The position numbers and the translations under genes are program-made. The notes below the pieces were generated by a model. It was not told the origin of the DNA, did not search any database, and worked only from the letters and a program-made list of their open reading frames with translations. DNA of 64,000 nucleotides. Source: Azolla caroliniana (Eukaryota; Polypodiophyta). The stretch covers positions 8,184,001 through 8,248,000 of the forward strand of contig JBHGNT010000001.1 of the NCBI GenBank assembly GCA_043228905.1, in the 5' to 3' direction. Below are positions 24,405 to 35,302 of the stretch, piece by piece. Each line of letters opens with the position of its first letter. The first letter of the stretch is position 1.

Positions 24405-25344
24405 CATGCTCTTTCTATTCAAAAACCTTCCATACAGCATTTCAAACGTCTCCATTTGTTTGTAGACCAGTGCTCTCGTCTTTCTTTGAATGTTTTATAG
24501 TGGTCCTAAAGATACAAGGTTATCACATCCTTGTCATGATTATTTTTTGTGGATTCTCTCCGTGATGTCGAAGGTTCCCATAATAATTTTGCTATGAAAA
24601 GAATATGCATTGATTTCTATAATTGTGGTTGCTCCAAGAACTGTGTATGCTTTCATTCATGAAATCAGCATTGTAACATAATTGGATTGAAATTGGGTAA
24701 AAGATTCCCATCCCAGTCTTCATTATATCAAATGAGAGTGGATTGCCATACATTTTTGTTGCTGTAACGTTGTTTTCAACTTCGGCCACACAAATATCAA
24801 ATGGATGATTGTATGTATTTTTTATTCCATTGACGACTATTGTATTGCTTTTTCTTGTAATTTTAGAGCATTGGCAATTACATTCAATTCTTTAAATTGT
24901 CATTGATGACGATAAGAAGCCATATACATATTCCAGTCTTCGTAGAGAAACAAGTTATTCTTGCCCTGATATTGGGAGCGAATTCATGAGTTGACATATG
25001 TGAAGTTGTAGGTGAAATAATCACATTGACTAAATCATGGTAAGATATTGTTGTCGCATTGTGGTTGGTAGGTAGTGTAGTGTTGAATATTAATAGTATA
25101 GTTGAAGTAGCTTCTTGTTTTCTTGATTGGATCAACCCCATTTAAACATTTCGATTAATAGTAACATACTACGCTTCACAATTTCCCATTTACTTAAGGA
25201 AAAAATGTTGCTTGAATTCGAAGAGAGCATAACTAATGAGGGCAAATGTCCATAGTCGACTAGTGTCATCACTTGTGCACCAACATCTTGCTACCTTAAC
25301 ATAATCTGTGCGTGTGGTTTTTGCTTCAATGAAATATATATATA
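24405..25344. other. Intergenic region downstream of MutS2
   Basis: No gene is supported. The minus-strand frames at 24592-24789 and 24884-25141 have no recognised domain. The first few hundred bases are the likely MutS2 3' UTR. An AT run precedes the TIR element. Confidence 0.5.
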
Positions 25345-25826
25345 TAGGAAAGTGCTATTTGCCCCCCCATTTTGGCTATCCCCCCCTCCCCCCCCCCCCC
25401 CCCCCCCCTATTTTTTTTACAATTTTTGAAAGCGTTTGATGAGGAACATCAAGCAAAGATTGTATGAAACTGACGAAGACCAGGTTACTGTTCTCATGAC
25501 ACGATTGGATGAAGCAAGTCAGGCACCATTGCAGTCTCTCTCCAATTCAGTGGTGGTGACTAGGAAGTGAGGTCACCCTACAGGGTCGAAGAACAAAAAG
25601 GCCAACCAAAGGGAGAAGTCACTATTTGAGTACTCTACCGGTCGCAAATGTTCCAAATGTGGTCAAGTTGGTCACAATGCACGCACTTGCGATATGCGAG
25701 AATTTGAGTTATGCTGAGTTTTAATTAATTAATAAACAATTTCATTTGGTTATATTAGGTTCTATAAATTTGGGGGGGGGGGGGGGGGGGGATAGCCAAA
25801 ATGGGGGGGCAAATAGCGCTTTCCTA
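25345..25826. mobile_element. Non-autonomous TIR element with homopolymer C/G arms and a zinc-knuckle fragment
   Basis: The left end GGAAAGTGCTATTTGCCCC plus CATTTTGGCTAT and a long C run is mirrored at the right end by a G run, ATAGCCAAAATGG and GGGGCAAATAGCGCTTTCC. The inverted arms are about 43 bp before the homopolymers. AT repeats on both sides hide the exact target duplication. The roughly 300-bp interior holds a degenerate plus-strand reading: MRNIKQRLYETDE, an in-frame TGA, then GHPTGSKNKK (AT-hook like) and CSKCGQVGHNARTC, a CX2CX4HX4C zinc knuckle (25648-25690). That knuckle plus basic-hook arrangement is typical of the C-terminus of Mutator-like transposases and related SWIM/FAR1 proteins. 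It is most simply a deletion derivative of a MULE, but the superfamily is inferred. Confidence 0.75.
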
Positions 25827-25844
25827 TATATATATATATAATAT

Positions 25845-25852
<8 letters not shown>

Positions 25853-25893
<41 letters not shown>
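25853..25893. repeat. (GA)n microsatellite
   Basis: About 20 uninterrupted GA dinucleotides lie directly between the TIR element and the 129-bp duplication. Confidence 0.9.
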
Positions 25894-25895
<2 letters not shown>

Positions 25896-26151
25896 GACTG
25901 GTGGTTATCCATATTAAACAAAAACGAAACCTCAAAGTTTGTTAAAGATCCAAGATAATGACCTCAATGTATGTGGCATGTCAATTAGTAAGGATTCTTT
26001 AGATGGTTCTACAAGCATCAAAGTGACTGGTGGTTATCCATATTAAACAAAAACGAAACCTCAAAGTTTGTTAAAGATCCAAGATAATGACCTCAATGTA
26101 TGTGGCATGTCAATTAGTAAGGATTCTTTAGATGGTTCTACAAGCATCAAA
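25894..26151. repeat. Perfect two-copy tandem duplication, 129 bp
   Basis: GTGACTGGTGGTTATCC starts at 25894 and again at 26023. The two 129-bp copies appear identical base for base, ending CAAGCATCAAA. Identity implies a very recent duplication or an assembly artefact next to the GA run. Confidence 0.9.
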
Positions 26152-29100
26152 GTGCAAATGTAATGTGTACGAGATGGTGGTGAGAAAGTGATGCAATGCG
26201 ATGATGAAGAAGTACACGAATTGCATCTGGCTATCGTCGGACATGTCGAAACGAATGTGGGTGACCGATGATCTCCACGATGTGGTACATATTTGGTACG
26301 GCCTAGATGATGTGATGCGATCGATGTGTCTTGAATGCTACCATTCATGCATGGTCTTTGAGTTCACGAGTCTTTTGTTTGCGCTCGCTCAACACATTCA
26401 TTCAATGGGAGAGAGCGAGTGACATGCCGACTTGGGTCTCTACTCTACTCTCAATTGAGAATTCCCTTTCTTCTTTAGTTTCTTTGATGGCCAATGGCCC
26501 ACATGGGAAGTGAGTGAGAGTGAATGGAGGAAGCTTTTTTTAAGTTCTCTTTCCTTCTGGTTTTAGCCTTCTTCAATACTTTCCTGACCAATTTGCAGCG
26601 TCTCCTCTGGTCAGAAGACCCTCCTCTCATTTCCCCTGCTCAACAGGCACAGCAACAGAGTGGTCCTGCTCCGTCCGTATTCTCACCTCCCTGGATAACA
26701 GCAGGCATGGTTCTCTTATGTCTCTCTTACTTTCCATACGGACTTGCCATTGAAATTGAGACAAGGAGAACGCTTTGTGTAGCCGTCGATCACTGGGAAG
26801 GCCTTAGGATTTCCACCCTATTTTCTCGCCTTTATAGAATTCTGATTTGTGCCTCCGCAGAAACCATAATTTCTAATATATGTGAAAACCCTTATTTTTG
26901 CATAAACCCTATTTGATCTCAAATAGGCGATTAACGAGAGGGATTGATCGTAATTTTTTCCTGCCATTTCATCATGTATGACCTCTCAGAAGCACGAATT
27001 GGTTTGGCTTCTGTATGCCATGGAAACTTTAGCATTACATATGTAGGCTTGTGATCTGAATTAGGTGCATCATTCCAAATTTCAAATTTTGTATCATATC
27101 TAAGGCAACATGTTTGACTAGTATTCTAGCACCCTAGCTTGCTGTATGGCATATCAATTTTCTTAGGGAAAGTTTATATGCATAGAGTTCATCATACTTA
27201 TCATGCCTCATTCGTGTGTAGTTGTAAGACAATCTCATGAGCACTGGTTCTGTTTGGAATCTGTTTCTATGCATGCAAGAAATCCATTATTTCTTCCTGC
27301 ATATGTGCCATCCTTGCAGTAGTATCTGCAATGGCCAATTCTTTCTCTTCATTAACAAATTTAGCAATATCTAAACATAGCACTGCAAAAAGATTGGGCT
27401 TGTCTATCTAACAAAAAAAGTGATACCACGATGAACCCATATGTGTATTGTGGCAGCAGCCTGCTTGGTATGTTGGTGCCTCTGCTGTATGAATTTTATT
27501 CTCGTGTATTTTTTACGTATGCCTCTTGTGCAAATAGTGATTATGTCTTGTAATTTTGTTTTGCATATAATTGCTATCCCCTCTGGCCTCTCATTTTCAT
27601 GCTTAGCGTCCAGATAAATTGGGCCACATGTTTGGGAACCAATGTATGAGGGGCAACATGCATTGTGCTTTTTGGCTTTCTCCTTTATTCCATGGGAAGT
27701 CCCTACCGTTCCAAATTTGTAACTCAAATAGACTTGGTCATATAGTTGTTGCCTATCCCTATGCTTGGCTTGCTCTTCAATGCTTCATAAGCTTACCGTT
27801 TTCTGCTTGTTGTGCAGGAATTCTATCCTCGGTGATTAATTACTTTGTATCTTGGAGGTTGACCCGAGTATTGCCTAATATCATGGTGCGTTGTTCGTCA
27901 TTGATATATGTGCATACAATGACTCAGTTAAAATTTGTTGATGATTCCTGGCATCCGAAATTTCTCCCCAAGAAACTCAGATATTTTACTATTTACAGAG
28001 AAAAGTTGTCTTTTGAACATTTGTTGTTGCGCGCTATCCTGTCTTTGGAGTTTGTTGCCATGAAGAGAGAGGTTAGGATAGTACAGATTGGCCTTGCTGA
28101 TTTTTAGTGTTAATGGGGTTTGTTTATGGGTTTCTTGAGCCTTTAATTTTGGGCTTTCTATTGGTCTCTGTTGTCTATTGTTTTCAGTGATCTGACAAAA
28201 TTGTGATAATAATTAGTGTCTTGTGTGTTTTGTGAGGTTATTGGGGAGACAAATAAAATGAAATGCTATATTAGTGTCTTGAGAACAACAAGGCTGAGGA
28301 ATCCCATTATCCATACATTTAAGTTTCTCAAGTCAGATACCGAAGAGATATGATAGGCCAACAAGTGTGAGGAAGAACAAGTCAAGTCTACCCTCGTGAA
28401 CCTCCAAAAACAAGTCAGATTTATTGTGACCACCATAAGACAGAAAGATATGCTCCTCTCCATGCTCCCGACTCAACCCACCTCTGTCATTCCGTGTCTG
28501 CTCACTTTGGCACTCCATGCCAACGCTCTAACAGTTTACGTTGATACTTTCTTGTGCTGGGGAAGTTCAACAGGCTTGGGCTTTGGCATCTTTTGCTACC
28601 TCTCCCATGTTTGCATTTCCTTCTCTACATTGTCTTTTATTGTAGAGATGCATGTTTAAAATGGACCTTAACCTTGCTAGATCTACTTTATGGCCGGGTT
28701 CATTTATAATAGTTCGATGTTATTTCAGCCTCTAAGTACTTTCCCATTGCCTTACGATGTTTGCAATGCCTTTTTGTAGGAATTCTAGTAGTTTTGTCTT
28801 CAACATAATTTTATTTTCATCTTTTCTATCACCCATTGCATTTTACGTTGCATTTACTCTTTTAAGGGCATTTCTATATTATGTCTCATGTGATTAACCT
28901 CATTGTTAATCAGTTGGCATAAGACACCATCTTCGCCCTCACCTCCGTCTAACAAGACTTGCATTTTGGGTATTTTATTTGCCCCTCAAGCACTACTTGG
29001 TTTAGCTCCCTCCCTCCCTTCACTTCTTTGATATCTTTTTGGTGTTTTCCATAAGTCTGTCCCATTTTCGTGAGTATGCTCAGGTTCATTAACTCTATGG

Positions 29101-29361
29101 TATTTAAACATATATGGTGTCTAAGAGGCGGGTCTTCGTGTTGAGTGTCAGGTCGGTGCATGTAGCAATTGATGGTAGTTACCAGTGTGTGAGGAAGGAT
29201 CTTTTTGCTTCATTGTGAGATGCTCCAGCATTGTTTGTCTTAATCTTGTACATGCTGTACGGTCATACACACCTTATTGGCTGTTTTTTCTCTTCAAAGA
29301 CAAAACGTGCAAGCAGCACTAGTACTCTGGACCTGGTTTCTTGAGTAGAGAGTTTCTTGAG
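26152..29361. other. Intergenic region upstream of the DRM gene, two unassigned open frames
   Basis: Two plus-strand open frames stand out but have no recognised family. The frame at 26524-26916 (130 codons) has a hydrophobic start, a Pro/Gln stretch (PPLISPAQQAQQQ) and a second hydrophobic segment. The frame at 27619-28107 (162 codons) is hydrophobic in the middle and basic at the end. Neither has flanking splice sites that join it to a neighbour with confidence. The missing first exon(s) of the DRM gene should lie in this interval, but I could not identify them. Confidence 0.45.
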
Positions 29362-32300
29362 TACACCTTATATAAAGAGGAGACACTCTTAGAGATGGGG
29401 TTTTTTAGAGAGCCAAGTCGTGCATTATCTAAAATCTTGTGGTAATAGTGAAAATGGTGTTCTCTATGTAAGAACTGTTAGAAGATGCATATTAGATGCT
29501 CTTTTCCATTGGAACAGGAAAGGAAAGTTCAATTTTCGAGCTTTCAGATTTTATTCAAGCATCTGAAAATGATATTGTGATGGAAGATCTTTGTAGAAAG
29601 AAGAGTACAGAAAGTGGAGAGGGACAGTCTAATGTAAGTTGGCATTTTCTTTTTATTGCAAGTATGCTAAAGATGAAGGGGAATCTGTTTTGTTGAGAAG
29701 ACTCAGCACTGTAGAACTTCTATTCATTTTCAGCTCTGATCAATATCCTTTCTTCATGAAATACAGGTATCTCAGGGTGATGAAGAGAACAATGCAAAGA
29801 AGGCTCTTCTTGAAATGGGCTTTCTAGAACACCAAGTGGTTCAAGCTCTAGAAGCTTGTGGTAATACTAAAAGTGATGCGTTGTATTTGTCATTTGTTTT
29901 TTATTATATATACTATAAGACTTGTCTTTTTTTGCAGGAAAGGAAAGCTCTATATTTGAACTTTCAGATTTCATTCAAGCACATGAAATTGATCTTGAGG
30001 GGGAAATTTTGGGTAAAGAACACCTTTCAGAATCTGTAGAGATAAATTCAGATGTAAGTTCTGTTCTTTAAAAGGTTACATTGGAAGTTTTGCTTTGTTA
30101 TTTGCATTGCTGGATTAACATAAACAGTTGTTTTAGTCAGTTTTAATAGGCTATTATGGTCTTTTAGAGATGTTAATATATTTTTCTTCTCAAAAGTTCT
30201 TGATCTATGATATTGTTGTTGAAAATAGGAAATATGATTTAGGGTGCCATTTTAGAAAAGATCATGCTTTGCTAAATTTAACAGAGAATTTGAATGTGGC
30301 AAGTCTGACATTGTAGGCGTTTTTTTTTATGGGGACATAATTATTAACATTAACTTATCAAACTTTTCAGTGTGGAGGAGAAATAGACGTGAAAGTGGCT
30401 CTTTTGGAGATGGGTTTCCCAGAGATCCAAGTCATGCATGCAATTGAAGCTTGTGGTAAATTTTAATATTACAATTGATGTTGTTTGTAAATACATATTA
30501 TATAAGTGCGGTTCCATTTATGCAGGAAAAGAAAGCTCAGTTTTTGAGCTTTCTGATTTTATTCAGGCACATGAAAATGATCTTGTCAGAGAAAACAATG
30601 CAGGTGGTTCTAAGGTAATTAAGTTTAATCTTTGTTTGAGTATGGAAATTTTCTTAGGTTAATATTTATTCTTAAAATTGTCTCCCTTTTGTTGAGAAAA
30701 CTTCTAGGTAATGTTTTATATTTGTTTTCTCATCCATCAATTAGGTGCATGTATGATTACGGTTCTAGCCTAAACTAAATCCTGAGAAAAAGATGTGGCG
30801 GGCTATGTATCATATATAGTGTCATTGGATGTGATATTGGATAGTGTAAATGTTCTTGCAAGCATACTATTGTAGGCAATGGTACACATATAAAGGTTGG
30901 TATCTTCTTTGGCTCATTTAATAAGCCCTACTGTCTAGCCTTTAGATTATTTGAAGCAGAGGCTCTTCAGTTTGTTGATGCTTTACAATTTTAAACAAAC
31001 TCAGAAGACATCACATTTTGGATTGTTGAGATATGCACCATTGTCTCTGATAGACACATAGTGACATCTTTTCTTGTAAATGAACATGCACTACATCACA
31101 AGAAGTGTGGAGTGATGTCTTGCACCTGTATGCTATATATCGTTATTTCTTCCTCTATGGTAGCTCCATTTCTGTTGAGTTACAGCGATTGTAAATGTGT
31201 GCCATATCCAATTGTACGTCTGAGAGTCAGGACCCTACGAAAATTGCTGTATTGGAATGTAGGAATTTTTTTATTTTTTTCTCTGTTATTTGAACATTTT
31301 CAGATATAATTGCTTAGGTTGTAGCAGGTTGTTTTATCTCTTGTAGATGTTGAAATTTAAATATCTTCTCTTTTAGTCAATCTCCATCATTGTAGTTAAG
31401 ATATAATTAAAGTATCTATTACTATTGTGAATGCTGAACTATCTATACTGGTCTAATGGATTTATTTGTATCCTTGGGAATTGTGTAATGAGGGAGAATA
31501 TACAAATTGATATGTTTTAACGTGCAACTCTTTCCTTCATGCTGCCAGGAACTCAACTTTGACGACCTCTATTCTGCATATCGGAATGCTGATTCATGGA
31601 AAAATATAGAAGAAAAATATAGTGCCAAAAATATAGCTGAAAGCTGTGAAAGCATCTCGCCTATCTTTATAGAGAATCAAGTTTTACATCTTCGTGGTAC
31701 ACAAATGGGGTTTTTACATAAAGACTTGCAATGTTTTATAGACATTTTCTCATGCCAATATTCTATTTGATTTAGGAAAACAAAGTGTGATGAATGACCA
31801 GGATGTAGAACATGTTGGTCAAACTCATACAAAACAATGTGCACGTGTTGAAGAGTGCAGCCCTGATGTAAGATAAAACTCTTAAGAAAAACTTCAGGGA
31901 ATGATCCTCTTCCTTGTAACCTTCTTTTTGCCAAAACAGTCTACACTACTGGAAAAAGATCATATATAGCATCCATAGGTCATAGAAAATGCACCTAACA
32001 CTGGTATGTCACTGATAACTACATAACTAGCATGTTCATCATGCCTATAAATGAAAGAAAAAATATGTTTGTTCCTAGACTCTCAAGGAATGTCATCGCT
32101 GCTTTACTCACAGGTAGCAATTGATTCTCCTCCCATTGTAAGGGAAGAGAATGAGACAGCGGGGAGGAAGTGAAAAACGAATTTGTTTTTGCCTTCGTTC
32201 ATTGTAGATTTTACTGATGTGTAATGTAATAGGGAACCGGTATTTATGTAAAATATAAGAAACCTAAGACATGTGAATGTGAAGTCCGTACAGCTGATAA

Positions 32301-34135
32301 GTTGAATGAGTGTGAATATGCAGGAGGCGCAGGTGGTAAGGGATCTGCTAGAAATGGGATTCTCAAAGATACAAGTGTACTCTGCCATTGAAAAATGTGG
32401 TAAATATGAATGTTTTACACCATGAAATATGTAGTGGAATCTTAAATATGCCTCAGACTTAGGACACATGGCAATTGTGATAGGTTATTGTTATTTTTTC
32501 TTTTTAAGATATGTGGAATCATATGTATATTTCTTCATGGGTGTAGGAAAGGGAAGTTCGATATTTGAGTTAACAGATTTTATTCACGCACAGCTTATTG
32601 CTGATGAAGAAGAAGGTCATGATAATGCATGTATTACACATAGCAGCTCTAATGTAAGATATTATTTACCTAAGAAAATTATATATATTATCTTAAATTT
32701 AGTCCAGAATGTGGATTAAAAGACATCCAATTAAAAGTGAATGGGTCACTGCTTCATGCCGGATTCTACATTGGATTCATTTTTTTCAAACTTTTTGATG
32801 CCCAATAGGTTTGCACTCACTTTTTAAGGCTTCATAAACATCATTTGCTTTCATGCATGTTATTTATAGGAAATAAGAACAAGAGTGTCAAGATCTGGAA
32901 ATTCTCCCCTGTCATGGGTAGACAAAGCTGGTGATGTGAAACTGGAGAAAATTTGGGATGAATGGGAAGAATCTGATACTCTCGATGAAGCAACTGAACA
33001 CTCCATGCTATCAACACCAAGATCAAGAAAAGATAAGTCAAAGGCAAGATTGACAAACAGCGAAAGGAGAGGATCTTGTGTAAGGAAAATTCAATGCATG
33101 GTTCCTTCAAGGATTGGTTTTGGTAGTATGAACGGTTTTGGCGTTCCCGGTAATTTTCTGCCTTCCCAAGTCAGAAGGTTAGACATACAGATGGTTAGAG
33201 CACCGTTCTTCTATTTTGAGAACGTAGTTTCATCTAGATCAGCCTGGAGTACTATTCAACGCCATTTCCATGGAATTGATCCGGAATTTGTGGATTCCAA
33301 ATACTTCTCATGTGCAAAAAGAGAACGTGGTTATGTCCATAACCTGCCTATTGAAGGAAGAGAAATCATCATTCCAGAACCACCCCTTACTATCAAGGAT
33401 GCTTTCCCTGACAAAAGCCCATATTGGCCTCTGTGGGACACCAGGAAAAAGCTAGAATGTATTACCAAAAAGCGAGTCCCGGAGAAGAAATGCCGTGAGA
33501 TAAGAGAGAAGATTGAACGATATAGAGGAATGGAAATCCCCTTGTTAGAGCAACAAGAGATTATAAGCACATGCAAAGAGTATAACTTAATTTGGGTGGC
33601 CCCAGGGGAGGTGGCTAATTTGGAACCCAATGAGATGGAAATGGCTTTGGGCTTCGATCATGACCATACTCGAGGCTCATTTACAATGAAAGAAAGGTTA
33701 GAATCATTAGAGAATGCATTCCAAGTAAATACAATAGCATATCATTTGTCTCCTCTAAAGAGAATGTTTCCAACTGGGATACGAGTTCTTAGCCTTTTTG
33801 CTGGGGTGGGAGGAGCTGAGGTGGCTCTACATAAAATTGGCATCTCTCTCCGACATGTGGTATGTGTTGAGATCAAAGAGAAATGCCGAAATGTGGTCGA
33901 GATATGGTGGAAGAAAACCAATCAGAGTGGGAATATTATCTTCAAGAACGATGTGCAAGACCTTACTTATGATGCTTTATCGAGCATCTTTGAGGAAATA
34001 GGTGGGTTTGACCTAGTTATTGGAGGTAGCCCATGCTCTGATCCATCAGGTGAGCAGAGAGAGGAGGATTGCCGCCTATTTTATGAATTTCCACGTATTT
34101 TCAATATCGTGAAGCAATTAACAAGCAAAGGGTAA
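29362..34135 (+). CDS. DRM-type DNA (cytosine-5) methyltransferase with multiple UBA domains (5' end unresolved, frameshift in first UBA exon)
   Basis: Exons 29362-29441, 29518-29633, 29767-29860, 29938-30053, 30371-30455, 30526-30614, 31549-31696, 31776-31867, 32324-32399, 32547-32653 and 32870-34135 are found. The small exons come in pairs. The first of a pair ends a [LEMGF..QV..A.EACG] helix pair in phase 1 and the second starts GKESS-FEL-DFI-A, together one UBA domain. Pairs 1, 2, 3 and 5 are clear; pair 4 (31549-31867) lacks the LEMGF core. The last exon (422 codons) holds the rearranged DRM catalytic domain: ENV (33218-33226), PEFVDSKYF, RGYVHNLPI, DHTRGSF, FQVNTIAYHLS, motif I LSLFAGVGG (33788 on) and GGSPCSDPSG with the catalytic-type Cys at 34034. 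DRM enzymes perform RNA-directed de novo DNA methylation; UBA domains bind ubiquitin or partners. The loop after PC is shorter than in DRM2, so it may be a DRM3-like, weakly active or inactive member. No start codon exon was located. Confidence 0.88.
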
Positions 34136-35302
34136 TGAACTAATGAAAATATTGAAACAATTAAAGGTTACACACTAAATGCTGGAAGAGAGTTTATGTC
34201 AACGATGTGACAAAAGGGAAGATACTTAGTTGTAAACATAAAAGGTGGAGAAGCTTAACAACTTGATAAAGATTGTATTCTCGGCATGATGTATATTTTA
34301 TCCTTGATTAATCATGTTAGATTGGAAAGCTAAAGAGTTGTGATTTTCATTGTTGATTTATCTTCTCTTTTTAAAGGTTTGCATTCTCGTTTGGAAGGTG
34401 TAAATTTGTTTTAAGTTTTGAGCAAAACAATACGTATTGTATAATTTTGTTGAGACTGGTTCTTTTAGCAAACCACTTGGAAGCATACAGTGTAGTGTGC
34501 CTTTGCATTCATACATAAATAATCAGCTAATATGAGATGCTCTTAAAGCTTGCTCGGTTTTGAGTACACTTTTTTTGTGTTTGGTCTGTTTTCCTTCATT
34601 CGTGGGTGTCTTTTCTTCTTTGCATTTTGTGTTCTTATGTATAACCATCAACAGTTATTCTAACCCTAAACTCATAGAAGACTGGAATATCACCAATTTA
34701 TTATTGAATGAAGTGGTATGTTGAGTTTTGAATCAAGAACTGCCAATAATTCAAAATGCATATGGCACCGACGAGTTTGTCAATTTTTGCCATGTTCTCG
34801 AGTAAGTTTTAATCTAATTTTAGTAGAACTCCATTTTACCTATCTTGATGTTCCCAAATGTGCATTTGATTATTTTCACCAAAGAAAATCAACTGAAAAA
34901 ATAGACAACTTTAGATATATGAAAATGCTCTAATCCTCTACCAACATGATACAAGGCAAGCGATATGAAGGTTTTGTCTTTTACTGCATTTGCATTGTGG
35001 AGATATGTGAAGGGTACTCGTTGAGCATTGCACTATTATGACCATGAGAATCGAAGGTAGAATCCCTGCGCTTGTATCGACCTCCTGGCACTCGGATTTT
35101 GCCCAAAGCCACAGCCACCACCATAAATGGTGAGGGGGGGAGCAAGAGAAAGCAGAATCCTCCATTGAAGAAATAACACACTCGGGATTTGTCCGGCCGG
35201 ACAAAGTGTGAACACGACGCCGCCAGGACCAGGAGACAACAACCCAAAACAAAATTGAACTGCGCGGGAAAAACAGCAAAATCAGAGTTTCAAAGACGAC
35301 AG
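34136..35302. other. Intergenic region / 3' UTR of DRM and promoter of the p31comet-like gene
   Basis: No gene is supported. Minus-strand frames at 34938-35279 overlap the GC-rich promoter of the next gene and look like chance frames; the sequence rises in GC from about 35050 as a promoter or 5' UTR. Confidence 0.55.

Noticed and set aside
34048-34060. Strong splice-donor-like CAG|GTGAGC within the DRM motif IV region
   Set aside because: The reading continues through it into a segment (LFYEFPRIFNIV) homologous to the DRM C-terminus, so no intron is needed; still worth checking for alternative splicing.
34938-35279. Minus-strand frames upstream of the p31comet-like gene
   Set aside because: They cover the GC-rich promoter and 5' UTR; composition explains the open reading and there is no domain.
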